The notes beneath the pieces were generated by a model, which saw nothing but the letters and a program-made list of their open reading frames with translations, was not told the DNA's origin and ran no database searches. Source: Roseivivax sp. GX 12232 (lineage in GTDB: Bacteria > Pseudomonadota > Alphaproteobacteria > Rhodobacterales > Rhodobacteraceae). From it: a stretch of 64,000 nucleotides of DNA. Within the stretch, counting starts at the first letter, position 1; every line of letters begins with the position of its first letter. The position numbers and the translations under genes were made by a program. Below, piece after piece: positions 41,267-51,101 of the stretch. The stretch lies in the NCBI RefSeq assembly GCF_021272185.1, contig NZ_JAJSEC010000008.1, forward strand, positions 62,001-126,000, written 5' to 3'.

Positions 41267-42856
41267 TTAGTCGCCGTCGCGATAGAGGTGCACGAAGTCC
41301 ACCAGCTGCCGGGTCGAGCCGTCCTTGCCGCTGGCGTCGGCCTCTCCGGTGACCACGGGGCCCAGCGAATTGGCCAGTTCCTTGCCCAGCTCCACGCCCC
41401 ATTGGTCGAAGGAATTGATGCCGAGGATCACCCCCTCGACGAAGACCCGGTGCTCGTAGAGCGCCACGATCTTGCCCAGCACCTCGGGGGTGAGCTGCGG
41501 GTAGACCAGCGTGACCGAGGGGCGGTTGCCGGGGAAGACCCGGTGGCGCGCCTGGCGCTCGAGCTCGGCGCCCTCGAACTGGCCCGCGACCTTGCCCCGC
41601 GCCTCCTCGAGGTCGCGCCCGCGCATCAGCGCCTCGGACTGCGCCAGGCAGTTGGCGATCAGCAGGTCGTGGTGGTGGCGCAGGTCCTGCTCGTGGCCGC
41701 GCGCGGCCAGGAGGAACTCGCAGGGGATGACCCGGGTGCCCTGGTGGATGAGCTGGTAGAAGGCATGCTGTCCATTGGTGCCGGGCTCGCCCCAGACCAC
41801 CGGGCCGCTGTCAAAGGGCAGATCGCTGCCATCCATGGCGACGCGCTTGCCGTTGCTCTCCATCTCGAGCTGCTGGAAATAGGCCGGCAGCCGCGCCAGC
41901 CGGTCGTCGTAGGGCAGGACCGCGCGGGTGGCATGGCCCAGAACCTGGTTGTGCCAGATGCCCACCAACGCCAGGAGCACCGGCAGGTTCTCGTGCAGCT
42001 CGGCGGCCTCGAAATGGCGGTCGACCTCCTGGCCGCCGCGCAGGAAGGCGCGGAAAGCCTCACCGCCCATGGCGATCATCAAGGACAGGCCGATCGGCCC
42101 CCACATGGAGTAGCGCCCGCCGACCCAATCGGCGAAGCCGAAGGTGCGCTCGGGCGGGATGCCCCATTCGGCGGCCTTCTCCTGGTTCGAGGAGAGCGCC
42201 ACGAAGCGACCCTCGGGGCTGACCTCGCGGTCCATCAACCAGGCCCGCGCGGTGCGCGCGTTGGTCATGGTCTCGATGGTGGTGAAGGTCTTGGAGGCCA
42301 CGATGAAGAGCGTCGTCTCGGGGTCGAGCCCGCGCAGAGTGTCGGCGATGTCGGCACCGTCGACATTCGAGACGAAATGGCAGCGCGGCCCGTCGCAATA
42401 GGGCCCGAGCGCCTTGTAGGCCATGGCCGGGCCCAGGTCCGAGCCGCCGATGCCGATGTTGACCACATCGGTCACATCCGAGGCGCGGATCTCGGCAGCG
42501 AGGCCCTCCATCCGCGACAGCGTCTCGCGGACCTCGGGCATGACGTCCTCGCCGTCCACATGCACCGGCCCGCCGTCGAGGTTGCGCAGCGCGGTGTGCA
42601 GGACCGCCCGGCCCTCGGTCTCGTTGATCGGATGGCCGGTGAACATCGCCTCGCGGCGCGCCTCGAGCCCGCGTTCGCGCGCCAGGGTCAGCAGCGCGGC
42701 GCGGATCTGCTCGTCGAGCTGGGTCTTGGAGTAGTCGAAGAACAGCCCCGCCGCCTTCAGGCTGAACTCCGGCCCGCGGTTGGCGTTCTCGTCGAAAAGC
42801 GCCTCGATGCGGCGGTCGCCGATCTGGCTGGCAAGGGACTTCAGCGCGTCGAACAT
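41267..42856 (-). CDS. pgi: glucose-6-phosphate isomerase
   Basis: The 529-residue enzyme interconverts glucose 6-phosphate and fructose 6-phosphate. It shows [11 protein letters not shown] near the N-terminus, the PGI signatures [15 protein letters not shown] and [12 protein letters not shown]-like [10 protein letters not shown], the active-site Glu and His in [21 protein letters not shown], and the catalytic Lys in [12 protein letters not shown]. The length is normal. It is third in the zwf-pgl-pgi operon, four bases after pgl. In Rhodobacterales that degrade hexoses by the Entner-Doudoroff route, Pgi mainly returns fructose 6-phosphate to glucose 6-phosphate. Confidence 0.97.
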   Translation of the reverse strand: MFDALKSLASQIGDRRIEALFDENANRGPEFSLKAAGLFFDYSKTQLDEQIRAALLTLARERGLEARREAMFTGHPINETEGRAVLHTALRNLDGGPVHVDGEDVMPEVRETLSRMEGLAAEIRASDVTDVVNIGIGGSDLGPAMAYKALGPYCDGPRCHFVSNVDGADIADTLRGLDPETTLFIVASKTFTTIETMTNARTARAWLMDREVSPEGRFVALSSNQEKAAEWGIPPERTFGFADWVGGRYSMWGPIGLSLMIAMGGEAFRAFLRGGQEVDRHFEAAELHENLPVLLALVGIWHNQVLGHATRAVLPYDDRLARLPAYFQQLEMESNGKRVAMDGSDLPFDSGPVVWGEPGTNGQHAFYQLIHQGTRVIPCEFLLAARGHEQDLRHHHDLLIANCLAQSEALMRGRDLEEARGKVAGQFEGAELERQARHRVFPGNRPSVTLVYPQLTPEVLGKIVALYEHRVFVEGVILGINSFDQWGVELGKELANSLGPVVTGEADASGKDGSTRQLVDFVHLYRDGD

Positions 42857-42860
42857 GTCT

Positions 42861-43538
42861 TTACTCCGCCCAGTGAACCGTGGCGCCGTCGAGCACGGCA
42901 TTAATCGGGGCCTCCGCGTGGGACTTGCCCCGGGCCTTCTCGAGCGCCTCGCGCTTCTCGGGGCCGGTGATCAGGACGTGCTTCGAGAGCGCGCCGTTCA
43001 GCACCGGCGCGGTCAGCGTCACCCGCGGCTCGGGCGCGCCGGCGGCGCGCATCGGCATGAGGATCGGCGCGCGCCGGTCGAGCGCCTGCTCCAGCCGGTC
43101 GGCGCCGGGAAAGAGCGAAGCGGTGTGCATGTCCGAGCCCATGCCCAGCAGCACCACCGAGAGCGGCAGCTCGGGCGCGATGATCTGGGCGATCTCGTCG
43201 AGCCGGTCCTCGGGGGTCTGGCAGGGCATATACATCGGCAGGAGCCGCGCAGCGGCGGCCTTCTCGACCAGCAGGCGCTGGCGCAGGAGCCGGGTGTTGG
43301 AGCGTTCGCTCTCCTCGGGCACCCAGCGTTCGTCGGTCAGCATGACGTCGACGCGGTCCCAGTCCAGATCGACCGAGCAGAGGTCGTCGAAGACCGGCCC
43401 CGGCGTGGTGCCGCCGGGCACCGCGAAGGCCACCCGCTCGGCGCGGGCCAGCGCGCCGCGCAGCTCTCCGGCGAGCTTGTTGGCGAGGTTGATCGCGAGC
43501 ATCTCGCGGTCGGCGTATTCTTCCAGGCGGTAGGTCAT
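42861..43538 (-). CDS. pgl: 6-phosphogluconolactonase
   Basis: The 225-residue DevB-type lactonase hydrolyses 6-phosphogluconolactone to 6-phosphogluconate. It shows [35 protein letters not shown] and [19 protein letters not shown], the three conserved family blocks. ATG 43538 overlaps the zwf stop (ATGA), so the two are translationally coupled, and pgi follows after four bases. Confidence 0.95.
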   Translation of the reverse strand: MTYRLEEYADREMLAINLANKLAGELRGALARAERVAFAVPGGTTPGPVFDDLCSVDLDWDRVDVMLTDERWVPEESERSNTRLLRQRLLVEKAAAARLLPMYMPCQTPEDRLDEIAQIIAPELPLSVVLLGMGSDMHTASLFPGADRLEQALDRRAPILMPMRAAGAPEPRVTLTAPVLNGALSKHVLITGPEKREALEKARGKSHAEAPINAVLDGATVHWAE

Positions 43539-44986
43539 GGCTTGATCTCCCTCCAGCGGCGGCCGTCACGATGCAGGAGCATCAGCGCGTCCTCGGGGCC
43601 CGAGCCGCCCGGGTCGTAGGGCTTCGGCACCTCGTTGCGCGACCGCCATCCCTCGATGATCGGATCGGTCCAGGCCCAGGCGGCCTCGACCTCGTCGCCC
43701 CGCATGAAGAGCGTCTGGTTGCCGCGGATCACGTCCATCACCAGCCGCTCGTAGGCGTCGGGCACGGCCTCGCCGTCGGGGCCCAGCGCATCGGCGAAGG
43801 TCATGTCGAGCGGCACGTCCACCAGCCGCATGCCCCCGGGGCCCGGCTCCTTGATGGTGACGTCGAGCGTCATGCCCTCGTTCGGCTGCAGCCGGATCGA
43901 CAGCACGTTGCGGTGCCGCCCGGCCTCTTCGCCGAAGATCGAATGCGGCGCATCCTTGAAGACCACCGCGATCTCGGAGGCGCGCGCGCGCAGCCGCTTG
44001 CCGGTGCGCAGGTAGAAGGGCGTGCCCGCCCAGCGCCAGTTCGAGACGTTGACCCGCATGGCGATGAAGCTCTCGGTGCGGGACTTGTCGTCCTCGACGT
44101 GCTCGCGGTAGCTCGCCTCGCCGCCGCCCTCGGCGTATTGGCCGCGCACGATGTGATGCGGCTCCACCGGGTCGAGCGCGCGGATCACCTTGAGCTTCTC
44201 GTCGCGGACCGCGTCGGGGTCGAACTTCGCCGGCGGCTCCATGGCGATCAGGCACAGAAGCTGCATCAGGTGGTTCTGCACCATGTCCCGCATGGCGCCC
44301 GACTTGTCGTAATAGGCGCCGCGCCCGCCGACGCCGACGGTCTCGGAGACGGTGATCTGGATGTGGTCGACGAACTGCGAGTTCCAGAGCGGCTCGAACA
44401 GCATGTTGCCGAAGCGCACGGCCATGAGGTTCTGCACCGTCTCCTTCCCGAGGTAATGGTCGATCCGGTAGATCTGCGTCTCGTCGAAGTGCTGCGCCAG
44501 CGTGGCGTTCAGCGCCTTGGCCGAGGCCAGGTCGTGGCCGAAGGGCTTTTCCACGACGATCCGGCTTTCGCCGTCGGCCAGCCCCTTGTCGCGCAGCCGC
44601 TCGGCGATATTGCCGAAGAGCGAGGGCCCGACCGAGAAGTAGAAGGCGCGCACCGTGTCGTCGCGCAGATGCGACTTCAGCTCCTGCCAGCCGCCGTCGC
44701 CCATGGCGTCGACCGCCTCGTATTCGATCCGTTCGAGGAAACTGGAAAGCTGCCCGGGCTCATGCGGGGCGGAGCCGAACTCCTCGACCGCGCCGCGGAC
44801 CATCTCGCGGTAATCCTCCGAGGACATCTCGGAACGGGCCGCGCCGATGATCTTGGCATCGGGGGGCATCTGTCCGGCGCAGTAGCGGCGGAACAGGCCC
44901 GGCAGGATCTTGCGGCGGGCGAGGTCGCCGGTGCCGCCGAAAATCACGAGGTCGAAGGGATCGACCGGAATGACGCGGGAAACCAT
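43535..44986 (-). CDS. zwf: glucose-6-phosphate 1-dehydrogenase
   Basis: The 483-residue enzyme oxidises glucose 6-phosphate with NAD(P). It has the dinucleotide motif FGGTGDLARRKILPGL, EKPFGHDLASA, the catalytic signature RIDHYLGKETVQNLMA, and a complete C-terminal domain. ATG 44986 is preferred, since the residues upstream do not resemble the family. It leads the zwf-pgl-pgi operon feeding the Entner-Doudoroff pathway. A 16-base perfect palindrome lies 89 bases upstream and fits a CceR operator. Confidence 0.97.
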   Translation of the reverse strand: MVSRVIPVDPFDLVIFGGTGDLARRKILPGLFRRYCAGQMPPDAKIIGAARSEMSSEDYREMVRGAVEEFGSAPHEPGQLSSFLERIEYEAVDAMGDGGWQELKSHLRDDTVRAFYFSVGPSLFGNIAERLRDKGLADGESRIVVEKPFGHDLASAKALNATLAQHFDETQIYRIDHYLGKETVQNLMAVRFGNMLFEPLWNSQFVDHIQITVSETVGVGGRGAYYDKSGAMRDMVQNHLMQLLCLIAMEPPAKFDPDAVRDEKLKVIRALDPVEPHHIVRGQYAEGGGEASYREHVEDDKSRTESFIAMRVNVSNWRWAGTPFYLRTGKRLRARASEIAVVFKDAPHSIFGEEAGRHRNVLSIRLQPNEGMTLDVTIKEPGPGGMRLVDVPLDMTFADALGPDGEAVPDAYERLVMDVIRGNQTLFMRGDEVEAAWAWTDPIIEGWRSRNEVPKPYDPGGSGPEDALMLLHRDGRRWREIKP

Positions 44987-45074
44987 GATCGAAGCTCCGA
45001 TTCGTCCTGTGTCGTGTCCTTCCTGCCCAAAGTGCCGCGCCTTCCGCAATGGCAGGCGGGCCGGATGGACAAAA

Positions 45075-45090
45075 TCGTTAGCGCTAACGA
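45075..45090. promoter_or_regulatory. LacI-family operator, probably CceR, upstream of zwf
   Basis: TCGTTAGCGCTAACGA is a perfect 16-base palindrome with the central CG step typical of LacI-family sites. It ends 89 bases before the zwf start. CceR, a LacI-type regulator that responds to 6-phosphogluconate in Rhodobacter sphaeroides, controls zwf-type operons. A 14-of-16 match lies at the same distance from eno. Confidence 0.82.
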
Positions 45091-45275
45091 ACGCCGTGGC
45101 CTCCGGTTAGCCGATGCGCGCGCGGAAGTCTAACCCGTTTGTGACAGCCCGGGCCCGCGCCCGTGCAAGCCGGTCACAGCCGCCCTGCCCGCTTCGTCCC
45201 GGCCTCGTCCCCCGGCGCTTGCGCGCCCCGGCGCGAAGTGCCACGACTTTTCCGGCGCAAGTGCAGAGGACGCCC

Positions 45276-46217
45276 ATGACCCCCCGCAAGATCATCATCG
45301 ACACCGATCCCGGCCAGGACGACGCCGTGGCGATCCTTCTGGCGCTCGCCTCGCCCGAGGAGATCGAGGTGCTGGGCGTGACCGCCGTCGCCGGCAACGT
45401 GCCGCTGGAGCTGACCGCCAAGAACGCCCGCGTGGTCTGCGAACTGGCCGGCCGGCCCGAGGTGCGGGTCTTCTCGGGCTGCGACCGCCCGCTCGGGCGC
45501 GATCTGGTCACCGCCGAGCATGTCCACGGCAAGACCGGCCTCGACGGACCCGAGCTGCCCGAGCCGACCATGTCGCTGGAGGACCGGCACGCGGTGGATT
45601 TCATCATCGAGACGCTGCGCGCCGAGCCCCCGGGCACGGTCACCCTTTGCCCGCTCGGCCCGCTGACCAATATCGCCACCGCGCTGCGCCGCGCCCCCGA
45701 CATCGCCCCGCGCATCGCCGAGATCGTGCTCATGGGCGGGGCCTATTTCGAGGTCGGCAACATCACCCCGACCGCCGAGTTCAACATCTACGTCGACCCC
45801 GAGGCCGCCGCCGAGGTCTTTGCCGCGGGCGCGCCGATCACCGTCATGCCGCTCGACGTGACCCACAAGGCGCTGGTGACCAAGCCTCGCAACGACGCCT
45901 TCCGCGCGCTCGGCACACCGGTGGGCATCGCCGTGGCCGAGATGACCGACTTCTTCGAGCGTTTCGACCGCGAGAAATACGGCTCCGAAGGCGCGCCGCT
46001 GCACGACCCCTGCGTGACCGCCTATCTGATCCGGCCCGAGCTCTTCTCGGGGCGGCACATCAACGTCGAGATCGAGACGACATCGGAGCTTTGCATGGGC
46101 ATGACCGTCGCCGACTGGTGGCGGGTGACCGACAGGCCCGCCAATGCCACCTTCATGCGCGAGATCGACGCCGAGGGCTTCTTTGCCCTTCTGACCGAGC
46201 GGCTGGGCCGGCTGTGA
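45276..46217 (+). CDS. inosine/uridine-preferring nucleoside hydrolase
   Basis: The 313-residue enzyme hydrolyses ribonucleosides to base and ribose. The Ca-binding signature IIIDTDPGQDDA starts the protein, with VTAVAGNVPL, LCPLGPLTNIA, EIVLMGGAYFEVGNITPTAEFNIYVDPEAA and the distal Asp/His region PLHDPCVTAYLI all in place. The start is ATG 45276 with AGGA six bases upstream. Its stop overlaps the GTG start of the GST gene. It is divergent from zwf. Base preference cannot be read from the sequence. Confidence 0.92.
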   Translation: MTPRKIIIDTDPGQDDAVAILLALASPEEIEVLGVTAVAGNVPLELTAKNARVVCELAGRPEVRVFSGCDRPLGRDLVTAEHVHGKTGLDGPELPEPTMSLEDRHAVDFIIETLRAEPPGTVTLCPLGPLTNIATALRRAPDIAPRIAEIVLMGGAYFEVGNITPTAEFNIYVDPEAAAEVFAAGAPITVMPLDVTHKALVTKPRNDAFRALGTPVGIAVAEMTDFFERFDREKYGSEGAPLHDPCVTAYLIRPELFSGRHINVEIETTSELCMGMTVADWWRVTDRPANATFMREIDAEGFFALLTERLGRL

Positions 46218-46828
46218 GCGGGCTCCTCCTCTACGGCCACCCGGACTCGGGCCATGCCTGCAAGGTGGCGCTGGCGCTGCGGCTCGCGGGCCTCGACCAT
46301 GAGACCCGCCGGATCGAGATCTGGGAGCCGCGCGAGACCCGCCCGGCCGCGTTTCTTGCCGCGAGCCCCGCGGGCGAGGTGCCCTGCCTGATGATCGACG
46401 GCGCGCCGCATGTGCAGTCGGGCGCGATCCTTCTGGAGATCGCCAGCCGTTTCGGCGTCCTCGGCGGCTCGGACCCACAGATGATGCGCCGCGCCCGCGA
46501 GGTGCTGTTCTGGGAGGCCAACCGCATCGGCATGTGCCTGCCCCAGCTCATCGAGGCGCGGCGGCCCGGCGGCGATCCTTTCCCGCCCGGCGCGCTCGAC
46601 TGGCTCGAGGGGCGTTTTGCCACCGACCGCGCGCGGTTCGAGCTGCTGCTCGGCGCCGGGCCGTTTTTCCACGGCGAGACCCCCGGCATCGCCGATTGCG
46701 CGGTCTGGGGCTACGTCCAATGGGTCGAGAAGGCGGGCCAGTCTCCCTCGCCCGCCATGGCGGACTGGGCCGCGCGCATGGCGGCCCTGCCCGGGATGGC
46801 CCCGCCCGCCGAGCTCTTTCCCCGCTAG
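46214..46828 (+). CDS. glutathione S-transferase family protein
   Basis: The 204-residue protein has an N-terminal thioredoxin-like GST domain with YGHPDSGHACKVALALRLAGL, the cis-Pro block AGEVPCLMIDG and the SGAILLEIA helix, then an all-helical C-terminal domain ending GETPGIADCAVWGYVQWV. The start is GTG 46214, overlapping the nucleoside hydrolase stop (GTGA). The catalytic residue near the N-terminus would be Ser in PDSGH, as in GST branches that use Ser. The substrate is unknown. Confidence 0.85.
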   Translation: MSGLLLYGHPDSGHACKVALALRLAGLDHETRRIEIWEPRETRPAAFLAASPAGEVPCLMIDGAPHVQSGAILLEIASRFGVLGGSDPQMMRRAREVLFWEANRIGMCLPQLIEARRPGGDPFPPGALDWLEGRFATDRARFELLLGAGPFFHGETPGIADCAVWGYVQWVEKAGQSPSPAMADWAARMAALPGMAPPAELFPR

Positions 46829-46919
46829 GGGCGAAGCTCCGCCGATCCCCGCCCCGCGCCCCTTTCTTCCGAGGGCCTTATGCCCTAGGGGACGGCAGCA
46901 CCTCTCGCGAAAGGCTGAC

Positions 46920-47369
46920 ATGAAATCGCTGCACCTCGCCGGGCCGGACGACGCGGAAAAGCTTCTGCCGCTGGTCGCCGCCTTCCACCACGAACAGGGC
47001 TACGAGACCGATCCGGCGCATCAGGCGGACGCCATCGCGCCGCTGCTCGAGGGCTCGCCGCACGGGGCGATCTGGCTGGTCGGCCCGCGCAAGGCGCCGG
47101 TGGGCTACATCGTGATCACCTTCGGCTGGTCGGTGGAGTACGGCGGGCTCGATGCAATCGTCGACGAGGTCTACATCCGCCCCGCCGTGCGCCGGCGCGG
47201 CATGGGCAGCGAGGCGCTGAACGAGATCGCCAAGGCGCTCCGCGAGGCCGGCGTCCGGGCGCTGCACCTCGAGGTGGACCACACCGACGAGGACGCCCAG
47301 CGCTTCTACGCGCGGTCGCGCTTCAAGCCACGCGACCGCTACATGTTCATGTCGCGGGTGCTGCGCTAG
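46920..47369 (+). CDS. GNAT family N-acetyltransferase
   Basis: The 149-residue single-domain GNAT has the central strand APVGYIVITFGWSVEYGG, the acetyl-CoA loop VRRRGMGSEAL after EVYIRPA, and the C-terminal YARSRFKPRDRYMFMS. The start ATG 46920 follows AAAGG at a normal distance. The substrate cannot be deduced. It is convergent with the CBS-domain gene. Confidence 0.84.
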   Translation: MKSLHLAGPDDAEKLLPLVAAFHHEQGYETDPAHQADAIAPLLEGSPHGAIWLVGPRKAPVGYIVITFGWSVEYGGLDAIVDEVYIRPAVRRRGMGSEALNEIAKALREAGVRALHLEVDHTDEDAQRFYARSRFKPRDRYMFMSRVLR

Positions 47370-47395
47370 GGCGCGAGACGCCCCGGCAAAGGGCC

Positions 47396-47938
47396 TCAGG
47401 AAATCGAGGCCACCACGATCACCATCAGGATCGAATAGAGCATGATGCCGCCGCCGATCATCCAGATCGGGAAGCTGCGCGTCACGCTGGCCTTGGCAAG
47501 CGAAGTCGCCTGGTAGATCAGGTCCGGCCAAGTGTAGCTGACGAAATCGCCCTGGGTGAAGACCATCTTGATCCGCCCCTCGGCGTCGACCACCGGCAGG
47601 CGGCGGAAGCGTTCGTTCGACATGATCCGCAGCCAGTCGAGCAGGTCGTCGTCCTCGCGGGCGACGCGCGGCTCGCGGGTCATCACCTCGGCCAGCTTGA
47701 CCTCGCCGGGGTTGCGCTCCTCTCCGACGATCTTGCGCATGACGTCACGTTCGGTGACCACGCCGGTCACCCGGTTGTCGCCATCCACGATGACCACCGA
47801 GCCGTAGTTCTTCTCGTTCATGGCGCGCACCGCCGACAGGACCGTCTCGCCCTCGGTCATGGTGAGCGGCCTGCCCTTGCTCTTGTATTCCGGGCGATCC
47901 TTGATCGCCGCGCCGGCGCGGTCTTCCTTGGCTGCCAT
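47396..47938 (-). CDS. tandem CBS-domain protein with C-terminal membrane anchor
   Basis: The 180-residue protein has two CBS motifs (about 20-75 with [22 protein letters not shown] and [13 protein letters not shown]; about 80-140 with [13 protein letters not shown] and [22 protein letters not shown]). A hydrophobic C-terminal helix (about 155-178) places it at the inner membrane. CBS pairs bind adenine nucleotides. An EcfG-like promoter 30-50 bases upstream suggests stress induction. Function and partner are unknown. Confidence 0.82.
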   Translation of the reverse strand: MAAKEDRAGAAIKDRPEYKSKGRPLTMTEGETVLSAVRAMNEKNYGSVVIVDGDNRVTGVVTERDVMRKIVGEERNPGEVKLAEVMTREPRVAREDDDLLDWLRIMSNERFRRLPVVDAEGRIKMVFTQGDFVSYTWPDLIYQATSLAKASVTRSFPIWMIGGGIMLYSILMVIVVASIS

Positions 47939-47964
47939 GAGGGGCCTCCTGCACGTTTACGTTG

Positions 47965-47989
47965 AACGACAGACCCTAGGGCGGCTTCC
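47965..47989 (-). promoter_or_regulatory. possible EcfG-type promoter of the CBS-domain gene
   Basis: On the minus strand GGAAG (47985-47989) and CGTT (47965-47968) are exactly 16 bases apart, one base off the EcfG consensus GGAAC-N16-CGTT. The start codon lies 26 bases further on, preceded by GGAGG. Confidence 0.5.
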
Positions 47990-48038
47990 GCCGCCGCCCA
48001 CCTTTGCACCCGGGCGGCACGGCTCATATATCCACCCC

Positions 48039-49460
48039 ATGAGCCTCACGATCCCCTTCGACAACACCTATGCCCGCCTGCCCGAGGGCTTCTACAGCAA
48101 GCTCGCCGCCACGCCGGTGGCCGCGCCCTCGCTTCTGGCCTTCAACCGTCCCCTGGCCGAGGAGCTGGGCATCGGCGGCGCCATCGCCCCCGAGGAGGTC
48201 GCCGAGATCTTCTCGGGCAATGCCGCGCTGCCGGGCGCCGACCCGTTGGCGCAGCTTTACGCCGGCCACCAGTTCGGCACCTTCAACCCGCAGCTCGGCG
48301 ACGGCCGCGCGCTGCTTCTGGGCGAGGTGGTCGACCGCGAGGGCAAGCGGCGCGACATCCAGCTCAAGGGCTCGGGCCGGACGCCCTATTCCCGCATGGG
48401 CGACGGCCGCGCCTGGCTCGGGCCGGTCCTGCGCGAATACGTGGTCTCCGAGGCGATGCACGCGCTTGGCGTGCCGACCACCCGGGCGCTGGCCGCGGTG
48501 CGCACCGGCGAGGAGATCTACCGCGAGACCGCCCTGCCCGGCGCGATCCTGACCCGGGTCGCGGAAAGCCACATCCGCGTCGGCACCTTCCAGGTCTTCG
48601 CCGCCCGCCGCGACGGCGCGGCGCTCGAGGCGCTTTACCGCTACACCCTGGCGCGGCATTACCCCGGTGCCGCCGATCCGCACGAGTTCCTCGATCGGGT
48701 GATCGCCCGGCAATCGGCGCTGATCGCGCAGTGGATGAGCTTCGGCTTCATCCACGGGGTGATGAACACCGACAATTGCACGCTCTCGGGCGAGACCATC
48801 GACTACGGCCCCTGCGCCTTCATGGATGCCTATCACCCCGACCGGGTCTATTCCTCGATCGACCGGATGGGGCGTTACGCCTATTCCAACCAGGCCGATA
48901 TCATCGTCTGGAACATGGCCCAGCTCGCCACCGCGCTGGTGCCGCTCTGCCCCGACCAGGAGGCCGCGGTGACCCGTTTCACCGAGCAGGTCCACGCAAT
49001 GCCCGAGCGCATCCGCGCCGACTGGCTGGCCCGCTTCGGCGCCAAGGTCGGCCTCGACGCGCCGACGCCCGAGGACGGCGTGCTGATCGGCGAGCTTCTG
49101 AGCCTGATGCAGGCCGAGGGCGCGGATTTCACCAATACCTTCCGGGGGCTCCTCGACGGCAGCGCGCGCGACCAGTTCACCGACCGTGCCGCCTTTGACG
49201 CCTGGGCCGCGAAGTGGCGCGAGCGGATCGCGGATCAGCCCCGCGCCGAGGCGCTCATGGCCGGGGCCAACCCCGCCTTCATCCCGCGCAACCACCGGAT
49301 CGAGGAGATGATCCAGGCCGCCGTGGCAGGCGATGACGCGCCCTTCCACCGGCTGAACGCGGTGCTCTCGCAGCCCTTCACCGATCAGCCCGAGGCGGCG
49401 GACCTCGCCCGCACGCCCTTGCCCGAGGAGGTCGTCCCGGCCACATTCTGCGGCACCTGA
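48039..49460 (+). CDS. selO: protein adenylyltransferase SelO (YdiU)
   Basis: The 473-residue pseudokinase-fold enzyme transfers AMP to proteins. It shows [18 protein letters not shown], the nucleotide-binding [40 protein letters not shown], the metal-binding GVMNTDNC and [11 protein letters not shown]. The C-terminus ends TFCGT; the Cys at 471 corresponds to the position of selenocysteine in vertebrate SelO. ATG 48039 fits the family N-terminus ([13 protein letters not shown]). In bacteria the enzyme is linked to the oxidative-stress response and glutaredoxin. Confidence 0.95.
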   Translation: MSLTIPFDNTYARLPEGFYSKLAATPVAAPSLLAFNRPLAEELGIGGAIAPEEVAEIFSGNAALPGADPLAQLYAGHQFGTFNPQLGDGRALLLGEVVDREGKRRDIQLKGSGRTPYSRMGDGRAWLGPVLREYVVSEAMHALGVPTTRALAAVRTGEEIYRETALPGAILTRVAESHIRVGTFQVFAARRDGAALEALYRYTLARHYPGAADPHEFLDRVIARQSALIAQWMSFGFIHGVMNTDNCTLSGETIDYGPCAFMDAYHPDRVYSSIDRMGRYAYSNQADIIVWNMAQLATALVPLCPDQEAAVTRFTEQVHAMPERIRADWLARFGAKVGLDAPTPEDGVLIGELLSLMQAEGADFTNTFRGLLDGSARDQFTDRAAFDAWAAKWRERIADQPRAEALMAGANPAFIPRNHRIEEMIQAAVAGDDAPFHRLNAVLSQPFTDQPEAADLARTPLPEEVVPATFCGT

Positions 49461-49510
49461 GCCCGCCCTCCGGGTTCAGGCCTCAGACCCACCGCCGAGC
49501 GAGGCCCGCC

Positions 49511-50458
49511 ATGACGCCGATCTGCGCCTTCGACATCGCCCCCGACGGCACGGCCCGTGCGATCGAGCCTGGCGCGGCTTTGCCCGCCGAGGGCTACCGC
49601 TGGGTGCACACCGATCTTTCCGAGCCCGGGCTCGAGGACTGGCTCTTCGCCACCCTGCCCGAGCGCGCCGCCGAGGCGCTGCTCCTGCCCGAGACGCGGC
49701 CCCGGGCGCTCGCCCATGACGGCGGGGTGATCGCCATCCTGCGCGGGTTGAACCTCAACCAGGGCGAGGACCGCGACGACATGGTGGCGCTGCGGATCTG
49801 GGCCGCGCCGCGGCTGGTGGTGACGGTGCGCCGCCGCAAGGTCTTCGCCGCAGACGATCTGCGCAAGCGCGGGCTCGCCGGGCATCTGCCCGCCAGCCCC
49901 GACATGTTCCTGACGGCGCTTGCGGAGAACTTCACCCAGCGCATCGAGACCCATGGCGTGGCGCTCGAGAACCGGGTGGATGCGCTGGAGGACCTGTTGT
50001 TCCTCGACGACCGCAACCCCGAGGCCCGGGTGATCCCCGAGCTGCGCCGGACGGTGATCCGTCTCGGCCGGTTCCTGGGTCCGCAAGCCGATGCGCTGGC
50101 GCGGCTGACCCATGCCGACATGGGCCTGATCGGCGCCGAGGCGCGCGAGGATCTCGACGAGATCGCCGACCGCGCCCGCCGCGCCGTGGAGGAGGTGCAG
50201 AGCACCCGCGACCGACTCGAGGCGCTCTCGGACCACCTCGACCAGGCGCGCAACATGCGGCTAGCGAAGAACTCCTACGCGCTGTCCATCGTGGCGGCGA
50301 TCTTCCTGCCGATGGGGTTTCTGACCGGGCTGTTCGGGGTGAACGTGGCGGGCATGCCCGGGGTCGGCACGCCTGCGGCCTTCGGAGTGCTGACGCTGGC
50401 CTGCCTGGGGCTCGGCCTCGCGGTCTGGCTGGTGCTGCGGGCGTTTCGGTTGTTTTGA
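49511..50458 (+). CDS. zntB: CorA-family divalent cation transporter, ZntB type
   Basis: The 315-residue protein has a long soluble N-terminal funnel domain with coiled-coil-forming helices (about 130-255) and two C-terminal membrane helices (about 258-280 and 288-310). The first ends in the CorA-family filter motif GVN (LTGLFGVNVAGMPG), as in ZntB. ZntB proteins move zinc across the inner membrane, so zinc is more likely than magnesium, though the motif is shared. It is a single gene, followed by a long non-coding stretch. Confidence 0.86.
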   Translation: MTPICAFDIAPDGTARAIEPGAALPAEGYRWVHTDLSEPGLEDWLFATLPERAAEALLLPETRPRALAHDGGVIAILRGLNLNQGEDRDDMVALRIWAAPRLVVTVRRRKVFAADDLRKRGLAGHLPASPDMFLTALAENFTQRIETHGVALENRVDALEDLLFLDDRNPEARVIPELRRTVIRLGRFLGPQADALARLTHADMGLIGAEAREDLDEIADRARRAVEEVQSTRDRLEALSDHLDQARNMRLAKNSYALSIVAAIFLPMGFLTGLFGVNVAGMPGVGTPAAFGVLTLACLGLGLAVWLVLRAFRLF

Positions 50459-50740
50459 GGGGGGCTGTTGGGCGCGGGGCGTGGCGCGCCTGGGGTCTGA
50501 GGGCGCGGCGCGGCGGCAGTTTGTGGGTGGTTGACGCTGGGCGGTGTTGCGCTCTGCGACGCTAGCTGACTGAGTCTCCGCCGGAGCGGCTGGCTGTAGC
50601 TGCCAGCCTTCCGTTTGTTTCCTCGGCATCTGGCGGCCCAGCGTGCGGCGTTTCGCAAAAGTGCTGTCGTGCGACCTCCTGATGACGGTCCAAACCCCTT
50701 CCCGAAGACACCTGTCACCACCTCCACCACCCGTTCCCTT

Positions 50741-50907
50741 CTTGCGCCCGAATAGCACCGAAGGTGCCGGGCGCGCGCCGGACCGGCCCCTTGGGCCGGC
50801 GCTCCTTGGGGTGGCGTGCTTAGCTCACCCCTAGTCCTGACCTTGCTGGAATAAAGCGCCTCGCTCGTAGCGTGGCTGCGCCGGCCCCCGGTCCGGTGCG
50901 CGCCCTC
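50741..50907 (+). repeat. dispersed structured repeat, copy E
   Basis: About 167 bases with the full consensus: CTTGCGCCCGAATAGCACC-GAA-GGTGC, the arm GGGCGCGCGCCGGACCGG (50769-50786), the hairpin CCGGCCC-CTT-GGGCCGG, GTCCTGACCTTGCTGGAATAAAGC and the closing arm. It lies in a gap of about 1,060 bases; its left flank (50459-50740) shows no gene or other structure I can name. Confidence 0.88.
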
Positions 50908-51101
50908 CGGTGTGCTTGCCGAGAGGGTGGCAGGGGCGTGTGGGAGAGGCGCGCCCTGGGAGCGACCAATGGGCTCGTTGAGCCTGTTGTGTCGGCTGGT
51001 CTGGTTCGGCTGATTGGCCTGGTCGGACTGATTGGTCCGGTCGGACTGGTTGGGCTTGCCGGGCAGGTCTGGCCCGGCTGATTGGGCTGGTTAGGCTGGT
51101 C

